Assembly: GCA_932294295.1 (NCBI GenBank)
Contig: OW028585.1
Span: 2,390,001-2,454,000, forward strand
Length of the DNA stretch: 64,000 bases
Direction of reading: 5' to 3'
Source of the DNA: Alitta virens
Taxonomy: Eukaryota; Annelida; Polychaeta; Phyllodocida; Nereididae
Positions within the stretch are counted from its first letter, which is position 1; the number at the start of each line of letters is the position of its first letter. Under the pieces are notes generated by a model, which saw nothing but the letters and a program-made list of their open reading frames with translations, had not been told where the DNA came from and did not search any database. The position numbers and the translations under genes are program-made. Below are positions 1-11,247 of the stretch, piece after piece.

Positions 1-86
1 TAGTCTGTTTTCTATTGTTCTCAGCTGCTAGGATACTTGTTCACCTTATTTCTCTTCTTTTTCACATGTTTTGCTGTTGGTAGTTT

Positions 87-1064
87 AAGGTCATGGGCAA
101 TCAAAATCGTACAATTGGCGAAAATGATCTTATCAAATGGATCTTAGTTCATTAAAAAGACCTGCAGTGAAAAAAAACGGATTTCATAATGTATTTTACA
201 CACAAAAAACGAAGTTTGCTGCCTCCCGCAATTTTCGCATGTCTCAGGATCGAAAAATGGTAGTTCCACTACCTGCCACCAGGGCAGGGCATGTAACGTC
301 AGAGTTGCTGTGCTTGAGTTGCAATCAGCAGCTCCTGACCACTGAGGCATTTCATCTTTTTACTTGCTAATTGCTTACAGACCTCCGGTGAAGATAATCT
401 TCTACATTATAAATCAATGCCATCAAGCAATATAATGAATTAGTTATATGTTACAAACATGACTCACAATTAACAAATTATATGTAATTTAAACTATTAA
501 AGCATTATTAAAGCACAATTATTATGTGTTTGACATTTTTATAGTCATTAATTAACTTAAATTAGCTTAAATTTTAACACCATCCGGATGATGTAAAGAT
601 ACAGTTAAGTTCATTTTTATTTCTCTAATCATCACTTGAATGAACAAAAACAAATTATGACATATAGAAAAGGGAAATCAATGTTGAATAACTTTATATA
701 TGCTCGTTAAGCACTCATTAGTAAACTAAAAGACACTGCTTCAATAAGTTCAATATGTTATAATCCCTGAACATGACTATAACCAATAACCTAGTACAAA
801 AATATTCACCTGATATCAATATTTATCAATATTTATCATGAGGGAAACTATTATACCACTTTCAAGTTATCATTCAGTCTGTGGCCAGCAACAGCAACTC
901 TGACGTCACTGCCTTAGTTTAGCACAATGCCGTCCGGTTATTGACGTAAATAAATGCTAATATCTCTTTACACCAAAGTCAGAATTACATAATTTTCAGA
1001 GTTCAAGATACTCATACCCATTACCGTATTCTGGCAAAGTTTGATTTTGATTGCCCATGACCTT
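87..1064. mobile_element. MITE-like non-autonomous DNA transposon with 22-bp terminal inverted repeats
   Basis: Positions 87-108 and 1043-1064 are perfect inverted complements (core GGTCATGGGCAATCAAAATC), about 980 bp apart. A TTAA lies at or next to both ends, which would fit a TTAA-targeting (piggyBac-like) superfamily, but the exact boundary differs by one base on the two sides. The interior has no conserved protein; the small ORFs at 137-370 show no family similarity. The superfamily is inference, the inverted ends are directly seen. Confidence 0.6.
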
Positions 1065-1935
1065 TAAGTGAACCGCCACAAGGTAATGGATGAGCTTTAC
1101 CCTTGAGACCTAAAAACAGTTCAAGTCATCAATTTTTCAACTCATTAAAGGTCTTCCTCAAAGGTGTATTACCTGTAGTTCCATGAGTTTAATAGACTTG
1201 AAGTTATCATGTCTGTAAGTATTGTTGACAGACAGACAGAGAGACAAAAGGGAGGGAAAAACTGATCGCAACACCCTAGGCCATATACACGGCAAGATGC
1301 AGTGCAAGATCTAAAAAGTGCCATAGTCCCAATCTACGGCAAGTTTCTGAATAACTTTAATATGGCCACAGCTGTATTTTACAAGAAGCTTATACACGGT
1401 AAGGAAATATAGTACATGCAGATTTCCGATAAATCACCACAGATAAAAAAAATAATTCACTTACCATAGCTGCAGTAACTAGGCGATTTGATAAATGTCA
1501 CTCAAGACAGCAAGCAAGTCTGAATGCCACAAGTATGACTGTTAATTTATAACAATACCCAAAAGGCGTGGCACTTTAGAAAATTCTTTAATAACAGACG
1601 CTACGCGACCAACACAAATAAAAATAAGTTTTCTGCATTTAATGATAAAGATTTGAAATAATTAACAACTTCGCAAGGGCGTGCCAAGTCCAATTTATCA
1701 TAACTTATTCATCTGCTTTTTAAAGACCTAGGGAGTGGCTTCTTCTGAAACTGTAAATTGTGCATTCCACTAAGTGCATACCACATGTAGTGGGTGGCAT
1801 CTTAGCTTAATTTGGGACCAACTGGCTGGATGAACTGCCGAACTCTCTGCAACTGTCTACAAACCTTCAATTAAAGCTGAAGGGTGATTTATGTTATCCC
1901 TTTTAATATGTGATATACATTAATCTAATATTCAA
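1065..1935. other. Non-coding stretch with one dispersed repeat
   Basis: No convincing ORF or splice-bounded exon is seen. About 1660-1800 resembles 11860-11990 (shared cores such as GAACTGTAAATTG-like and CTTAGC words in the same order), so it is a diverged copy of a dispersed repeat. A short GACA-rich run lies at 1229-1245. Confidence 0.5.
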
Positions 1936-1941
1936 TTTAAA

Positions 1942-2985
1942 TTGTATATATATTCTCCACTACCCAGTGTATTAAAGGTCTTTGAAGGTATCATTCATGT
2001 TCAGCTTAATGACTATTTCATTTCATCTAAATTATTCTATAAAAGCCAGTTTGGCTTCAGACACTGTCACTCTACGGAATTAGCTGCACTTGAACTAATA
2101 GAACTTATCATTACTGAAATGGATAACAATAAAATACCTATTAATATTTACCTTGATTTATCTAAGGCCTGGATCACTGGATCATGAAATACTTCTGCAT
2201 AATCTGAAATATCATGGTGTGAAATACCTATCTTTGAATTTACTGAAAAGCTATCTAACTAATAGAAGACAGTACATGGTAGTGGGAAATACCCAATCTA
2301 GTAATCTTCCGCTTTAGGTTGGAGTTCTTCAGGGATCAATCCTGGGGCCCCTCCTATTTATTATGTAAATGATCTAGTCAGAGCCACCTCAGTCTTTCAT
2401 CCAACTGTCTACGCTGATGATACTACTTTGGTGACTTCGCTAAATACTTTTCAAAGTAAATGATGAGCTCATCAAGGTAGGCAATTAGATGAAGGCTAAC
2501 AAAATGTCTATCAACAATAGCAAGACAAACGTTATGATGTTTCATACCCCGCAAAGAAGATTCAACATCCTATCCTACAAATAGAGGATTCCATTATATA
2601 GTTTTTTGATGAATTAAATTTTCTAGGCATAATGATTGATAAGCATCTTAATTGGAAGAGTCCCTGTGACATTATCACAAATAAATTAAAAAACACAATT
2701 GGTATAATCAAAAGATGAAAAAATACATTGCCATTCAATGCCCTGTTACATATATATAACTCTCTGGTTCTGTCTCATTTAAGTTATGGTGCAATCCTTT
2801 GGGGATGGCAATGTCAGAATATATCTGTATTAAAAAAGAAAGCTGTAAGGTTTCTCTATTAGTGGCTCATTAAGAAACTAAAAATTCTGAAATTTTATGA
2901 TATTTGTGCACTGCATGACCTGAAATTGTGTCATAAAATAATTAAACACATTGCAATTTTCTCTCCTTATTCCACACATGTTGCT
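1942..2985 (+). pseudogene. Decayed LINE (non-LTR retrotransposon) reverse transcriptase
   Basis: Three-frame reading recovers the RT blocks of a Jockey/CR1-type LINE in order: FGFRHCHSTELA near 2050, YLDLSKA near 2151, GVLQGSILGPLLF near 2323-2362, the catalytic YADD near 2411, and FLGIMID followed by LNW near 2622-2660. The open part (1942-2187) stops after 81 codons and the rest is spread over several frames with many stops, so the copy is long dead. No endonuclease domain or 5' part is visible, so it is 5'-truncated. The clade cannot be fixed without alignment. Confidence 0.85.
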
Positions 2986-2989
2986 GTTA

Positions 2990-3480
2990 TATTTTATATA
3001 TTAAATCTAAATCATGTTATAAAATATTGTCAAAATCTTTGTTCTTAATATTTGGAAAATATTGCTCAGGGTCCACACTTCAATCTTGAGGAAAATATGT
3101 TCTGCAAGTAGTCACAGTATTTGTTCAATACAATAATATAAATGTCATGAGTATCTTCTGGCTATATTTCAGGGAAACATGTGCAATAATGTTTCTACTG
3201 TGGAAACTTTAATGTGGTGACAATATGATCTGCAATACTCTCAAAATGTCAGTTAAACATGTCAATACTGTATAAATATTCTCACAATATTGTATTGGAA
3301 GGATTACTTATCAAAATAATCTGATTGTTCTAACAATATATTCCTAATGTTTTTTGGAATATTATGAGAAATGTTGCCGCTCACTTTTCTAAGGTCCACA
3401 CTTTAATACTGTGACAATGTGATCTACAATATTGTGACAATATCATACAATGCTTGCAGAGAATCTGGCACAAATTACTT
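2990..3480. repeat. AATATTGT-rich repeat block
   Basis: Several variants of ACAATATTGT/CAATATTGTGACAATAT recur, and a segment beginning GGTCCACACTT-CAATCTTG near 3071 is partly repeated as GGTCCACACTTTAATACTG near 3400. The block lies directly downstream of the LINE fragment and may be a separate insertion. No coding potential is seen. Confidence 0.4.
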
Positions 3481-3945
3481 TATTTTAGTAAGCTAAACCC
3501 TTTCATCAGTGCTTTAGTCCAATCTGACATACATGACCTTATTCCTTTGAGCAAACTTCTTCCAAAAACCCCCTAGGAATAAAAATTTCGCATAAAATCA
3601 GCAGACTAATTGCTAGCAAAAGCTTAAAAAGATCACAACTCTTTATTGATGCTCAGATATGGCCGCATGTACAGCCGTGGCCATACATTTTCAGACCCTG
3701 CTATAAATGGTTATTATTGCACTTTTTTATCTTGCATTACAGCTTTTATAACCCTGATTGTACAGTGTATTTTTATGACAATATATGAAAGGAAAATATT
3801 TCTATTCATGTCATTTCCTTCAAACTTGTTGTTGTTGAAAAATTCCTGCATGTAAATAGAGATTCTCAAGTAGAAACAACAAACAACCCTGTTAAAGTTA
3901 ATATTTATTCTGACTCACTTTATACTTTCACATGTCATTTCAATA
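3481..3945. other. AT-rich spacer, nothing recognised
   Basis: Possible remains of the LINE tail near 3480-3530, but no clear motif. The short ORF at 3646-3855 has a hydrophobic composition typical of chance translation of AT-rich DNA. Confidence 0.35.
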
Positions 3946-3949
3946 ACGT

Positions 3950-4700
3950 ACCTCATCATATCTTATCATATCTTATTTTATCGTATCATATCTTATCTTA
4001 TCTTACCTTATCGTATCTTATCTTATCTCGTCTTGCCTTATCTTATCGTATCTTGTCGTATCTTATCTTTTCTTATCTTATCTTATTTATTCTATCTTTT
4101 CCTTTCTTATCTTATCTTGTCTTATCCATGTCTGGTCATATCTTATCTTATCTTATCTAGTCTAGTCTAGTCTAGTCTAGTCTAGTCTAGTCTAGTCTAG
4201 TCTTATCTTATCTTATATTTTCTTATCTTATCTTATCTTATCTTATCTTATCTTATCTTATCTTATATTTAGCTTATTTTGTCTTGTCTTGTTTTGCCAT
4301 GTCTTGTCTTGTCTTATCTTAACTCTAGCTTATCTTGTCTTGTCTTGCTTTGCCATGTCTTTTCATGTCATGTCTTGTCTCATCTGATCTCATCTGATCT
4401 CATCTTACCTTATCTTATATTAGCGTATCTTTTTGCATATTATCGTATCTAATCTTATTTTACCTTATCTTATCGTACCTTATCCTATCTTAGCTTATCT
4501 TATCTTATATTATCTTGTCATGTCTTGTTTTATCTTATCTTATCTTATCCTATCTTATTTTATTGTATCATATCTTATCTTATTGTACCTTATCATATCT
4601 CATCTCATCTCATCTCATCTCATCTCATCTCATCTTATCTTATCTTATCTTATCTTATCTTATCTTATCTTATCTTATCGTATCTTATCTTATCTTATCT

Positions 4701-4749
<49 letters not shown>

Positions 4750-5585
4750 TTATCTTATCTTATTGTATCTTATCGTATCTTATCATATCTTATCTCGTCT
4801 TGCCTTATCTTATCGCATCTTGTCGTATCTTATCTATATTTTCCTTTCTTATCTTGTCTTTTCTTGTCTTGTCTTATCCATGTCTTGTCATATCTTATCT
4901 TATCTTATCTTATTGTATCTTATCGTATCTTATCATATCTTATCTCGTCTTGCCTTATCTTATCGTATCTTGTCGTATCTTATCTATATTTTCCTTTCTT
5001 ATCTTGTCTTTTCTTGTCTTGTCTTATCCATGTCTTGTCATATCTTATCTTATCTTATCTTATTGTATCTTATCGTATCTTATCATATCTTATCTCGTCT
5101 TGCCTTATCTTATCGTATCTTGTCGTATCTTATCTATATTTTCCTTTCTTATCTTGTCTTTTCTTGTCTTGTCTTATCCGTGTCTTGTCATATCTTATCT
5201 TATCTTATCTTATCTTATTGTATCTTATCTTATCTTATCTTATCTTATCTTGTTTTGCCATGTCTTGTCTTGTCTTGTCTTATCTTATCCTAACTCTAGC
5301 TTATCTTGTCTTGTCTTGATTTGCCATGTCTTTTCATGTCATGTCTTGTATCATCTAATCTCATCTCATCTTACCTTTTCTTACCTTAGCGTATCTTATT
5401 GCACATTATCTTATCTTATCTTATCTTATCTTATCTTATCTTATCTTAGCTTATCTTATCTTATCTTATCTTATCTTATCTTGTCTTGTCTTGTTTTGTC
5501 ATGTCTTGCCATGTCTTATCTTATATTATATCATCTTATCTTATCTTATCTAATCTTCTCTTATCTTATCGTATCTTATAAACTT
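3950..5585. repeat. TCTTA pentanucleotide satellite with a 150-bp higher-order unit
   Basis: The block is built from TCTTA and its variants (TCTCA, TCTAG, TCTTG, TCGTA). Inside it a 150-bp higher-order unit, starting with TATTGTATCTTATCG, occurs three times almost identically at 4761-4910, 4911-5060 and 5061-5210. A TCTAG sub-array sits at 4155-4203. Because 5 bp units rarely create stops here, long Leu/Ser/Ile/Tyr ORFs result; they are not genes. Confidence 0.97.
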
Positions 5586-5589
5586 AAGT

Positions 5590-6366
5590 ATGCAATGTTC
5601 CTTTACTGGGTATGACAAAGCACAGCTTTAGTCTTAGATGCCTTTAAAGATAGTCTATTAAGCTTTAGCTATTCATGAAGTGAGGTTGGTATCATTGGCA
5701 TAAAGAAATGGATGGAATATACCAGTTGCTAAGAAATATCAGTTGCTAAGAAATATCATTTGCACAATTTTCATTGAATTGAGCCTTATGTGATAAAAAA
5801 ATTACAATGAATTTTTTTTTGCTTTTCTAATGCTATTTGTTCTAAGCATTCAATTGTGTTTTTTAGAATGTACTTGATCATATTCGTTTATGTCTTTCAA
5901 ATTAAATGTAAATGCTTTACAACACAAATGTTGGAGAATATGTAAGTATGTCAGGTAATTCACCTTTGTTGTAGCTCATCTGGAGTGGAACTAGGAATCA
6001 CTAGTACAAGAGCAAGACATCTTACCTGTTCATTGCCAATACAACTGAGTTAAAATGCGATCTACCAAATCAGTTCAACTGCCAGCAAATTAGCCTGTGT
6101 GAATGCAGTTAGTGACACAGCAATTATTTGGAAACCATGCACTTTCCAAAACAGTAACCAGTAAGCCAGCTGCGTAATTTCGGCTCATGCATAATTAAAT
6201 AACTGAACAACAGTCTATCCATTTAGGTGCAGTAACTTACCCCTTGGAAACTCATAATGTGTACGGACCATGGTGAAGACAAGGTTACTATGTTTAGGTT
6301 TGTACTGGTTTAACTTAATCATATAGAGATTTACGCAAAAACCTGAAATTGTATATTATAGTACAT
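5590..6366. other. Non-coding DNA upstream of the host-gene exons, with a dispersed repeat
   Basis: Probably intron or 5' flank of the gene whose exons begin at 6684. About 6195-6345 matches 21555-21690 (shared ACTGAACAACA, GAAGACAAGGTTACTATGTT-like and TTTAACTTAATCATATAGA words in the same order), a dispersed repeat in the same orientation. No exon is recognised. Confidence 0.5.
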
Positions 6367-6490
6367 GGCCGAATGTGCCACATGCGTTTTCCATGCATTT
6401 GGATAAACGCATTGGTTTTTGCCTCATTATAATTAGCTAAAAGCCATGCATTTATCCTTCGCATGGAAAACACACATGGCACATTTGGCC
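6367..6490. repeat. 124-bp foldback: 46-bp imperfect inverted repeat with 32-nt loop
   Basis: Left arm 6367-6412 and right arm 6445-6490 pair over almost their whole length (shared words GTGTTTTCCATGC/GCGTTTTCCATGC and GGATAAA) with a few mismatches. RNA from it would form a long hairpin. It sits about 190 bp upstream of the first visible exon of the fibrinogen-like gene. It is either a small foldback MITE or, less likely, a hairpin RNA source. Confidence 0.7.
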
Positions 6491-6683
6491 ACATATTCCA
6501 AAAGAAAGGGGTGACCTTTTTCAGTTTTCTGTACATAATACCACAAAATGGACAGATGAGATCTGAATCTGATAGAAAGGGGGTTGGCACACAATTGGTA
6601 TCAAATATTACACACAACCTGTCAGAGATCTGTCATGTTTTTCTTTCATACAGCTTTGCTTAATCTGTTCTTGACCTCTACAG

Positions 6684-6851
6684 ATGGCATTGCTCGGTCC
6701 TGTTCTCAATTATATGATGGAGGAATCCGCAAGAATGATGTGTACGCCATTGATGTGGATGGACCAATGGGATCTAAGGCTGCCATTCATATCAATTGCT
6801 CTCTTGATGGTACAGCTGCCAAAACTATTGTTCACCATGACCAAGAAGCAG
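6684..6851 (+). CDS. Exon of a fibrinogen-like/contactin-associated-like extracellular protein (N-terminal part of fibrinogen-like fold)
   Basis: A 168-nt phase 1-1 exon, bounded by a CTCTACAG acceptor and a GTAAAA donor. It encodes SCSQLYDGGI ... YAIDVDG ... and ends near VHHDQEA, the pattern of the start of fibrinogen-like domains in contactin-associated proteins and invertebrate fibrinogen-like proteins (Cys-x3-Leu, then a Tyr-x-Ile-Asp-x-Asp-Gly strand, then a Cys on the next strand). It is the first recognisable exon of the gene; signal peptide and upstream exons are not seen in the window. It continues in the exons ending at 7623, 9160 and 11004. The family assignment comes from pattern recognition, not alignment. 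Confidence 0.7.
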
Positions 6852-7107
6852 GTAAAAAAAAATATCATGATGCAATTAAATAATTTTTTTCAAAAATTTG
6901 AACTGTGTAATTAATTAAAATGAACCAAAGTAGTTTTGATGTAACATTAAATTGGCGGTCCCTTGTACTCAGTGTCTATGCTGAGTCAAGTAAAAGCTCC
7001 CATGCATTGGGTAAACGTGAAACATGGGTGGACTCCTCCTCTTTCTTGCCTCATCAATCAACCCTCGATGGCAGCAAGAATTTGCCTTAGAGGGCTGCAC
7101 TATTCAA

Positions 7108-7203
7108 AATCTATCTATCTATCTATCTATCTATCTATATATATATATATCTATATATCTATATATCTATCTATATATCTGTCTATCTGTCTGTCTGTCT
7201 ATT
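7108..7203. repeat. TCTA/TA/TCTG microsatellite inside an intron
   Basis: Pure TCTA units pass into TA and then TCTG repeats. It lies in the intron between the first two visible fibrinogen-like exons. Confidence 0.95.
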
Positions 7204-7371
7204 TAAAGTCCTCACCCATCACCTATACTATCAGGTCCACTACACTACATGTTCCCAAGGTTATTAGTGTTCTTCATTGCGGTAATCCCTATATTACTGT
7301 ATTCCGCGTGTATCTCAATAATTAAATTTGCAGCCTAATGCCTGTGGTATAACTTTAACAATGTGACACAG

Positions 7372-7623
7372 ATTTTCTATGTATGCTGTCTACAAAATAT
7401 TATTCAGAGCTCCACTCTCAAGATGATGGTAGATTTGGTTTGAGAAAAGATGTTAACTACCATCACCTTTCATACGACCAAGTTCGTTTTATCGTAACAT
7501 CATCAGTCAAGTGCCAGTATGGATTTAGGCTCCGATGCCAGAAAGCCTCTATGTGGGACACTGGATGGAATAGTTATTTTGGTGTGGACAAAGATTTATT
7601 TCATTCTGAAGGATCTGTCAAAG
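7372..7623 (+). CDS. Second visible exon of the fibrinogen-like gene
   Basis: Open in phase 1 up to a donor AAAG|GTATAT at 7623/7624. Two acceptors fit the frame: ACACAG ending at 7371 or ATTCAG ending at 7407; the second gives a 216-nt exon that joins more naturally to the previous one. It encodes VNYHHLSYDQV ... SSVKCQYGFRLRCQ ... DTGWNSYFG, matching the middle of fibrinogen-like folds of the contactin-associated type (a Tyr strand, a Gln-rich helix, then Cys-x-Tyr/Gln and Cys, then a Trp/Tyr pair). An extra short exon between this and the next could exist, because the usual Cys-Asn-Cys segment is not obvious. Confidence 0.65.
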
Positions 7624-8034
7624 GTATATTATCATTTTTTCATGTGGTTTAATGATATATCCTGCAATAGAGTGTGAGCCTCATAGAAAAACTACAAGGT
7701 TGTGAACCTCATAAAATGAATTATCCCTTATACAGAAAACAGCCTGGCCACAAAACCCATAAAATAAACCAATTAGCTTCGCCCTGGCACAAGAAACCCT
7801 ATTAACTTTTTATTCCGTCAAGCTGAATACAATTTTGTAGCTTCAGAAAGTCTTTTGAGGCCGACAATGCTTCAGTTGACTGTCTGCTAGCTGAAATGTT
7901 TAGAAATGGTGATGTCATCACCATGGCAACTATTCAGAGTGAGGCAGAACAGATAGACAAACAAAAGATCCCTACTCAATACGGCAAAAATAGTTTCCAC
8001 AAAAAAAATTAAAAGGGGTTATTGCGGAATACAA

Positions 8035-8105
8035 ATATAACCTAATGGTCAGAGCTTGGACTTCACTCTAGGGGACTCGTGGGTTCACCAGCCCAACCTC
8101 ATCAC
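8035..8105 (+). repeat. tRNA-derived SINE-like fragment
   Basis: A box-A-like CCTAATGGTCAGAGCTTGGA near 8041 is followed 34 bp later by a box-B-like GGGTTCACCAGCC near 8080. No closed acceptor stem can be drawn, so it is a SINE head or tRNA relic rather than a working tRNA gene. Confidence 0.4.
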
Positions 8106-8683
8106 GATTGAAGTTCAAAGCTCTGAACCACAAAGTTATTAGGTTTTATTATAGTACTGCAGTGACTTAGTGCTGTACGAATGAACAAACTGATGTGAAT
8201 ATTGGAGATTCTATAGAAATTGCAAAAATATCTTTAGAAGTTGCATGAAATGGTTTTCTTAAATTAAGTAAGATATATTTGTTAATGGCCAGATTATTCC
8301 TATGCCGCAGTGAACCAAGACATTTAAAAGAGGCATTTTTGTCAGTAATTTGTTTTAGGTCATTCTGGTTGTGTCAAAATAATATCAGAAAATGTCACTG
8401 AAAATTATATCTAAATAGTAAGGGGGAGGCTTAAATAAGGGGTAAACAAAATAAATGATGTCTTCTCAACAACAAAAATAGCATTTTAAAGAGTGTTTTT
8501 GTTGTGCTGGTATGTTTATTATTGCCAATGATGAAGTGAAAATTCTAAATAAAAATTTGTACATGATTGGGTGTGTAAACTATCCATCCGATGTTAAAAG
8601 AAAGCATGAAAAATGGAATATTAGAAAGAATTATTAGAAAAAATATATTTTCTAAGAAAAGAAAAATCAGTTTTTTCATATAT

Positions 8684-8700
8684 CCACCAGGGGGCAGCAC
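8684..8700 (+). promoter_or_regulatory. CTCF-like binding word
   Basis: CCACCAGGGGGCAGCAC fits the bilaterian CTCF core (CCASYAGRKGGC). Two more same-strand fits occur at 10448-10461 (CCACCAGGTGGCGC) and 12787-12798 (CCACCAGGTGGC), with a reverse-strand fit at 40689-40700. Sequence match only; occupancy is unknown and the word may be carried by repeats. Confidence 0.35.
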
Positions 8701-9010
8701 TCACGGGAACTTAATTCTCGATGTCACAAATGAACACACAACAACCAGTAATCGATGTGACCTTGACTGATGATATTTGCTGCATTATGAAGGTGACTGA
8801 CAAATAACCCTGTGTACATTTTCTGAATGATGTCAAACAACTATCATTATCATTAGTCAAATAAATGATGTTAAATATAAAATACTCAAATGCTACCAAT
8901 GTCTAGCATGAGTTGTATTCCATATGATGTCAAAATTGCCATCCGATTTTCACATGTGTCATTGATTGTGTGCATTCATCATCTATAGTTGTTCTGCCTA
9001 TGATTTCCAG

Positions 9011-9160
9011 ACCAGACATGTGACTTTACTACGCTGACTACTGTAGAACGAACAGTAACAGAAAAGGAAGGTTTCCCAATGAAACAAGTAATGGGTGGAG
9101 ATACAGATCAGCCGGGTGAAGATCTGTACGTTCAGCTTGGACCAATGACCTGTGAAGGAG
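9011..9160 (+). CDS. Third visible exon of the fibrinogen-like gene
   Basis: A 150-nt phase 1-1 exon between ATTTCCAG and GTAATG. It encodes QTCDFTTLTTVE ... FPMKQVMGGDT ... YVQLGPMTCEG. The run LP/FPMxxVxxGDT followed by a Tyr-x-x-Leu-Gly-Pro-x-x-Cys end matches the closing segment of fibrinogen-like folds in contactin-associated and related invertebrate proteins. It joins the last exon as ...CEG|ELNVPNK.... It is too short to stand out as an ORF; splice sites plus family pattern support it. Confidence 0.7.
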
Positions 9161-10744
9161 GTAATGAAACAATGCAAGTTTGTAAAGTAATGATTGCCCA
9201 TTGACGAAAAGGATGACTTTGACACCAAATGGTCATAGGTTTTATTCCATGTGGGAATTTAAAAATAGATGACAAGGTAAGTTATGAAGCTGCTATATGT
9301 GTCTCTGAGAAAAATGCCCAAACGCCTGTCTGCATGTCGGATTTCCAGATTATAAGCAATATTTATTATGGTGAGTGTTTGATTAATGGTGATGAAGAAA
9401 CTGAACAAGTACATATAACTACATCAGTCAGTGATAGCTTTACAATTTTTGGATGATATTGCATGCCTGGACAGGCAGTACCAGGCCATTATTATGAAGA
9501 GTTCAACATGCAGTTTAGGGGATGAGGAAAGACTATATTGCACAAGTCGAAGCCAAGTGCAATATATTCTTTCTGAATTCCACAAAACTGCATGTTGAAC
9601 GACTCATCATTCATCATTGACATTCTCTGATCAGCTGCTGAAATGTTCCACATTGTAAAAGTTCATCATCTTAGATATAAGATGACAAGTTATAGTCAGT
9701 GTGACTCTGTCATGTAACTTTCACTGAGTTTTCCTCTCAGGCATTCAGCATAAGGTCCAGGTATACATAGAAGTACAACCACTGAAGAACAAGATGGCTT
9801 ACTTCCTCAGCCCTGGTTGGTGGTAGAAGAGAAACTGATATATTTATTGTTGCAAAGCATTATGTATTAAAAACCCAATTCCTGAAGTTTCCCCCTGCAC
9901 AGGGGGGGGGGGGAGATTATGGACCAATGGTTATGCAACAAAGTTGCTGGTGCTAACCATTCTCCCCATGCTCACTGGAGCATGCAGCGTATTAAGTGGG
10001 AGGGTACCTCCCCCAATCTGTGGAGTTTACCAGAATGCCAGCCATATGGGGGTGGGGATTAGGCCAACTAAGACACAATGATGGCCTCTGTGCCACTGCA
10101 TTGTCCTGTAGCTATATTTAGACCAATCTGACACTGGAGGACAATGGCAGTGTCGCCAGATGGCAGGTAGCTTGGCTTGGGGTAGAGTTAAGGGCAATTA
10201 AGGTGGCTGCAAGGCCTAAGAACAATAGCCTGCAAGTCTCACTTCTGATATACTCTGCTGCCGTACAACATACACCATGCTGGATGACAATGAAGAATTT
10301 TGATTGGCTCGTACAGGTGACCAGACAGAGACCATAACCTGATACTGATGGTAATCCTGGCTCTTGATTTGTTGTCAGCAGCTGATCCAGTACTGCACCA
10401 ATGTGGCATGACAATCAGGAAAATATTAAAAGTGTCCTACACATTATCCACCAGGTGGCGCAACGACTTTTAAAACAATGAAAGACAGCAGTTCTTAGCA
10501 ATGAGGTTCTTTTTATATTTTCTTAGGGAGTGGGGTGCAAAACCACACATTAATTTTCTTTCCCATGTCCAATGGAAATTTTGGAAACTGTTCAGACTCA
10601 CAATTACAATTTGAAATGGTATTATAATTATGAGGAGGGTAAGCAGCAAAATGATGGTTCATTTGTCTCTCAAAGCATCAAAGAAAATAGAACTGTCAAT
10701 ATAGGACGAGATTGATATTATTTTTTATTTTTTTATTTTTTCAG
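9161..10744. other. Last intron of the fibrinogen-like gene
   Basis: No exon recognised. It holds a G14-like run near 9901-9913 and a CTCF-like word at 10448-10461. The antisense ORF at 10118-10414 has no family signature. It ends with a T-rich tract and TTTTTTCAG. Confidence 0.5.
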
Positions 10745-11004
10745 AATTGAATGTACCAAATAAGCGAATGACTTATGGCGTTAAATACAAATCAGGCATG
10801 AGGATTGATAACCCAGAAAAAGCCATTAACCTGGAACGATGTACTGCATTGGAATGCACCATGAAATGTGGGATTTATGGCTGTGCTCTCTTTGCTGTTT
10901 CTAAGGCAACATGCAAGTGTGAACTGACCTTTGCATATGACATCACTGCCAGATCATACACTGTATCTGCGGCTCCAGGATTTGACATCTACAAAACGTG
11001 CTAG
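10745..11004 (+). CDS. Terminal exon: Cys-rich PAN/apple-like module
   Basis: Starts after TTTTTCAG in phase 1 and ends in TAG at 11002-11004. About 86 codons encode a module with eight Cys, including RCTALECTMKCGIYGCALF and CKCEL and a final YKTC at the C-terminus. The spacing Leu-x2-Cys-x4-Cys-x3-Cys-x4-Cys-x2-Phe is that of PAN/apple domains, which bind proteins or sugars outside the cell. Together with the preceding exons it suggests a secreted or surface-attached lectin-like protein. Start of the gene lies upstream of 6684, possibly outside the window. Confidence 0.65.
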
Positions 11005-11241
11005 TCTCAATGTCTCAATGACAATGACTAAGACAAGTGGAACTATAAATCCATTATATGTCCCCTGGGTTTGGCTTGTAATCCTTTGTAAGTGATGGTG
11101 TTGGAAATGAAGAGATTCTGAAGCACAATTCTCTTTGCCACCTTGTAAGCTTCACTAATTCAATGCCTCTTACAAATGACATCATCCAAGTTTTCTTAAT
11201 TATTCTTGCTGCATGGTTTTGGATTCTGATTTATTTTCCGA

Positions 11242-11247
11242 AATAAA
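11242..11247 (+). promoter_or_regulatory. Polyadenylation signal AATAAA
   Basis: AATAAA lies 238 bp after the stop codon at 11004, in the right place to end the fibrinogen/PAN-like transcript. Such hexamers are common in AT-rich DNA, so the call rests mainly on position. Confidence 0.4.

Larger units (their letters stand above)
7660..9010. other. Intron of the fibrinogen-like gene
   Basis: No exon recognised. It contains a tRNA-like SINE fragment near 8041-8100 and a CTCF-like word at 8684-8700. The small antisense ORFs around 8711-9228 partly overlap the next exon on the other strand and are not credible. Confidence 0.5.

Noticed and set aside
4433..5615. Four overlapping long ORFs (up to 366 codons)
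   Set aside because: Translation of the TCTTA satellite; all frames are Leu/Ser/Ile/Tyr repeats.
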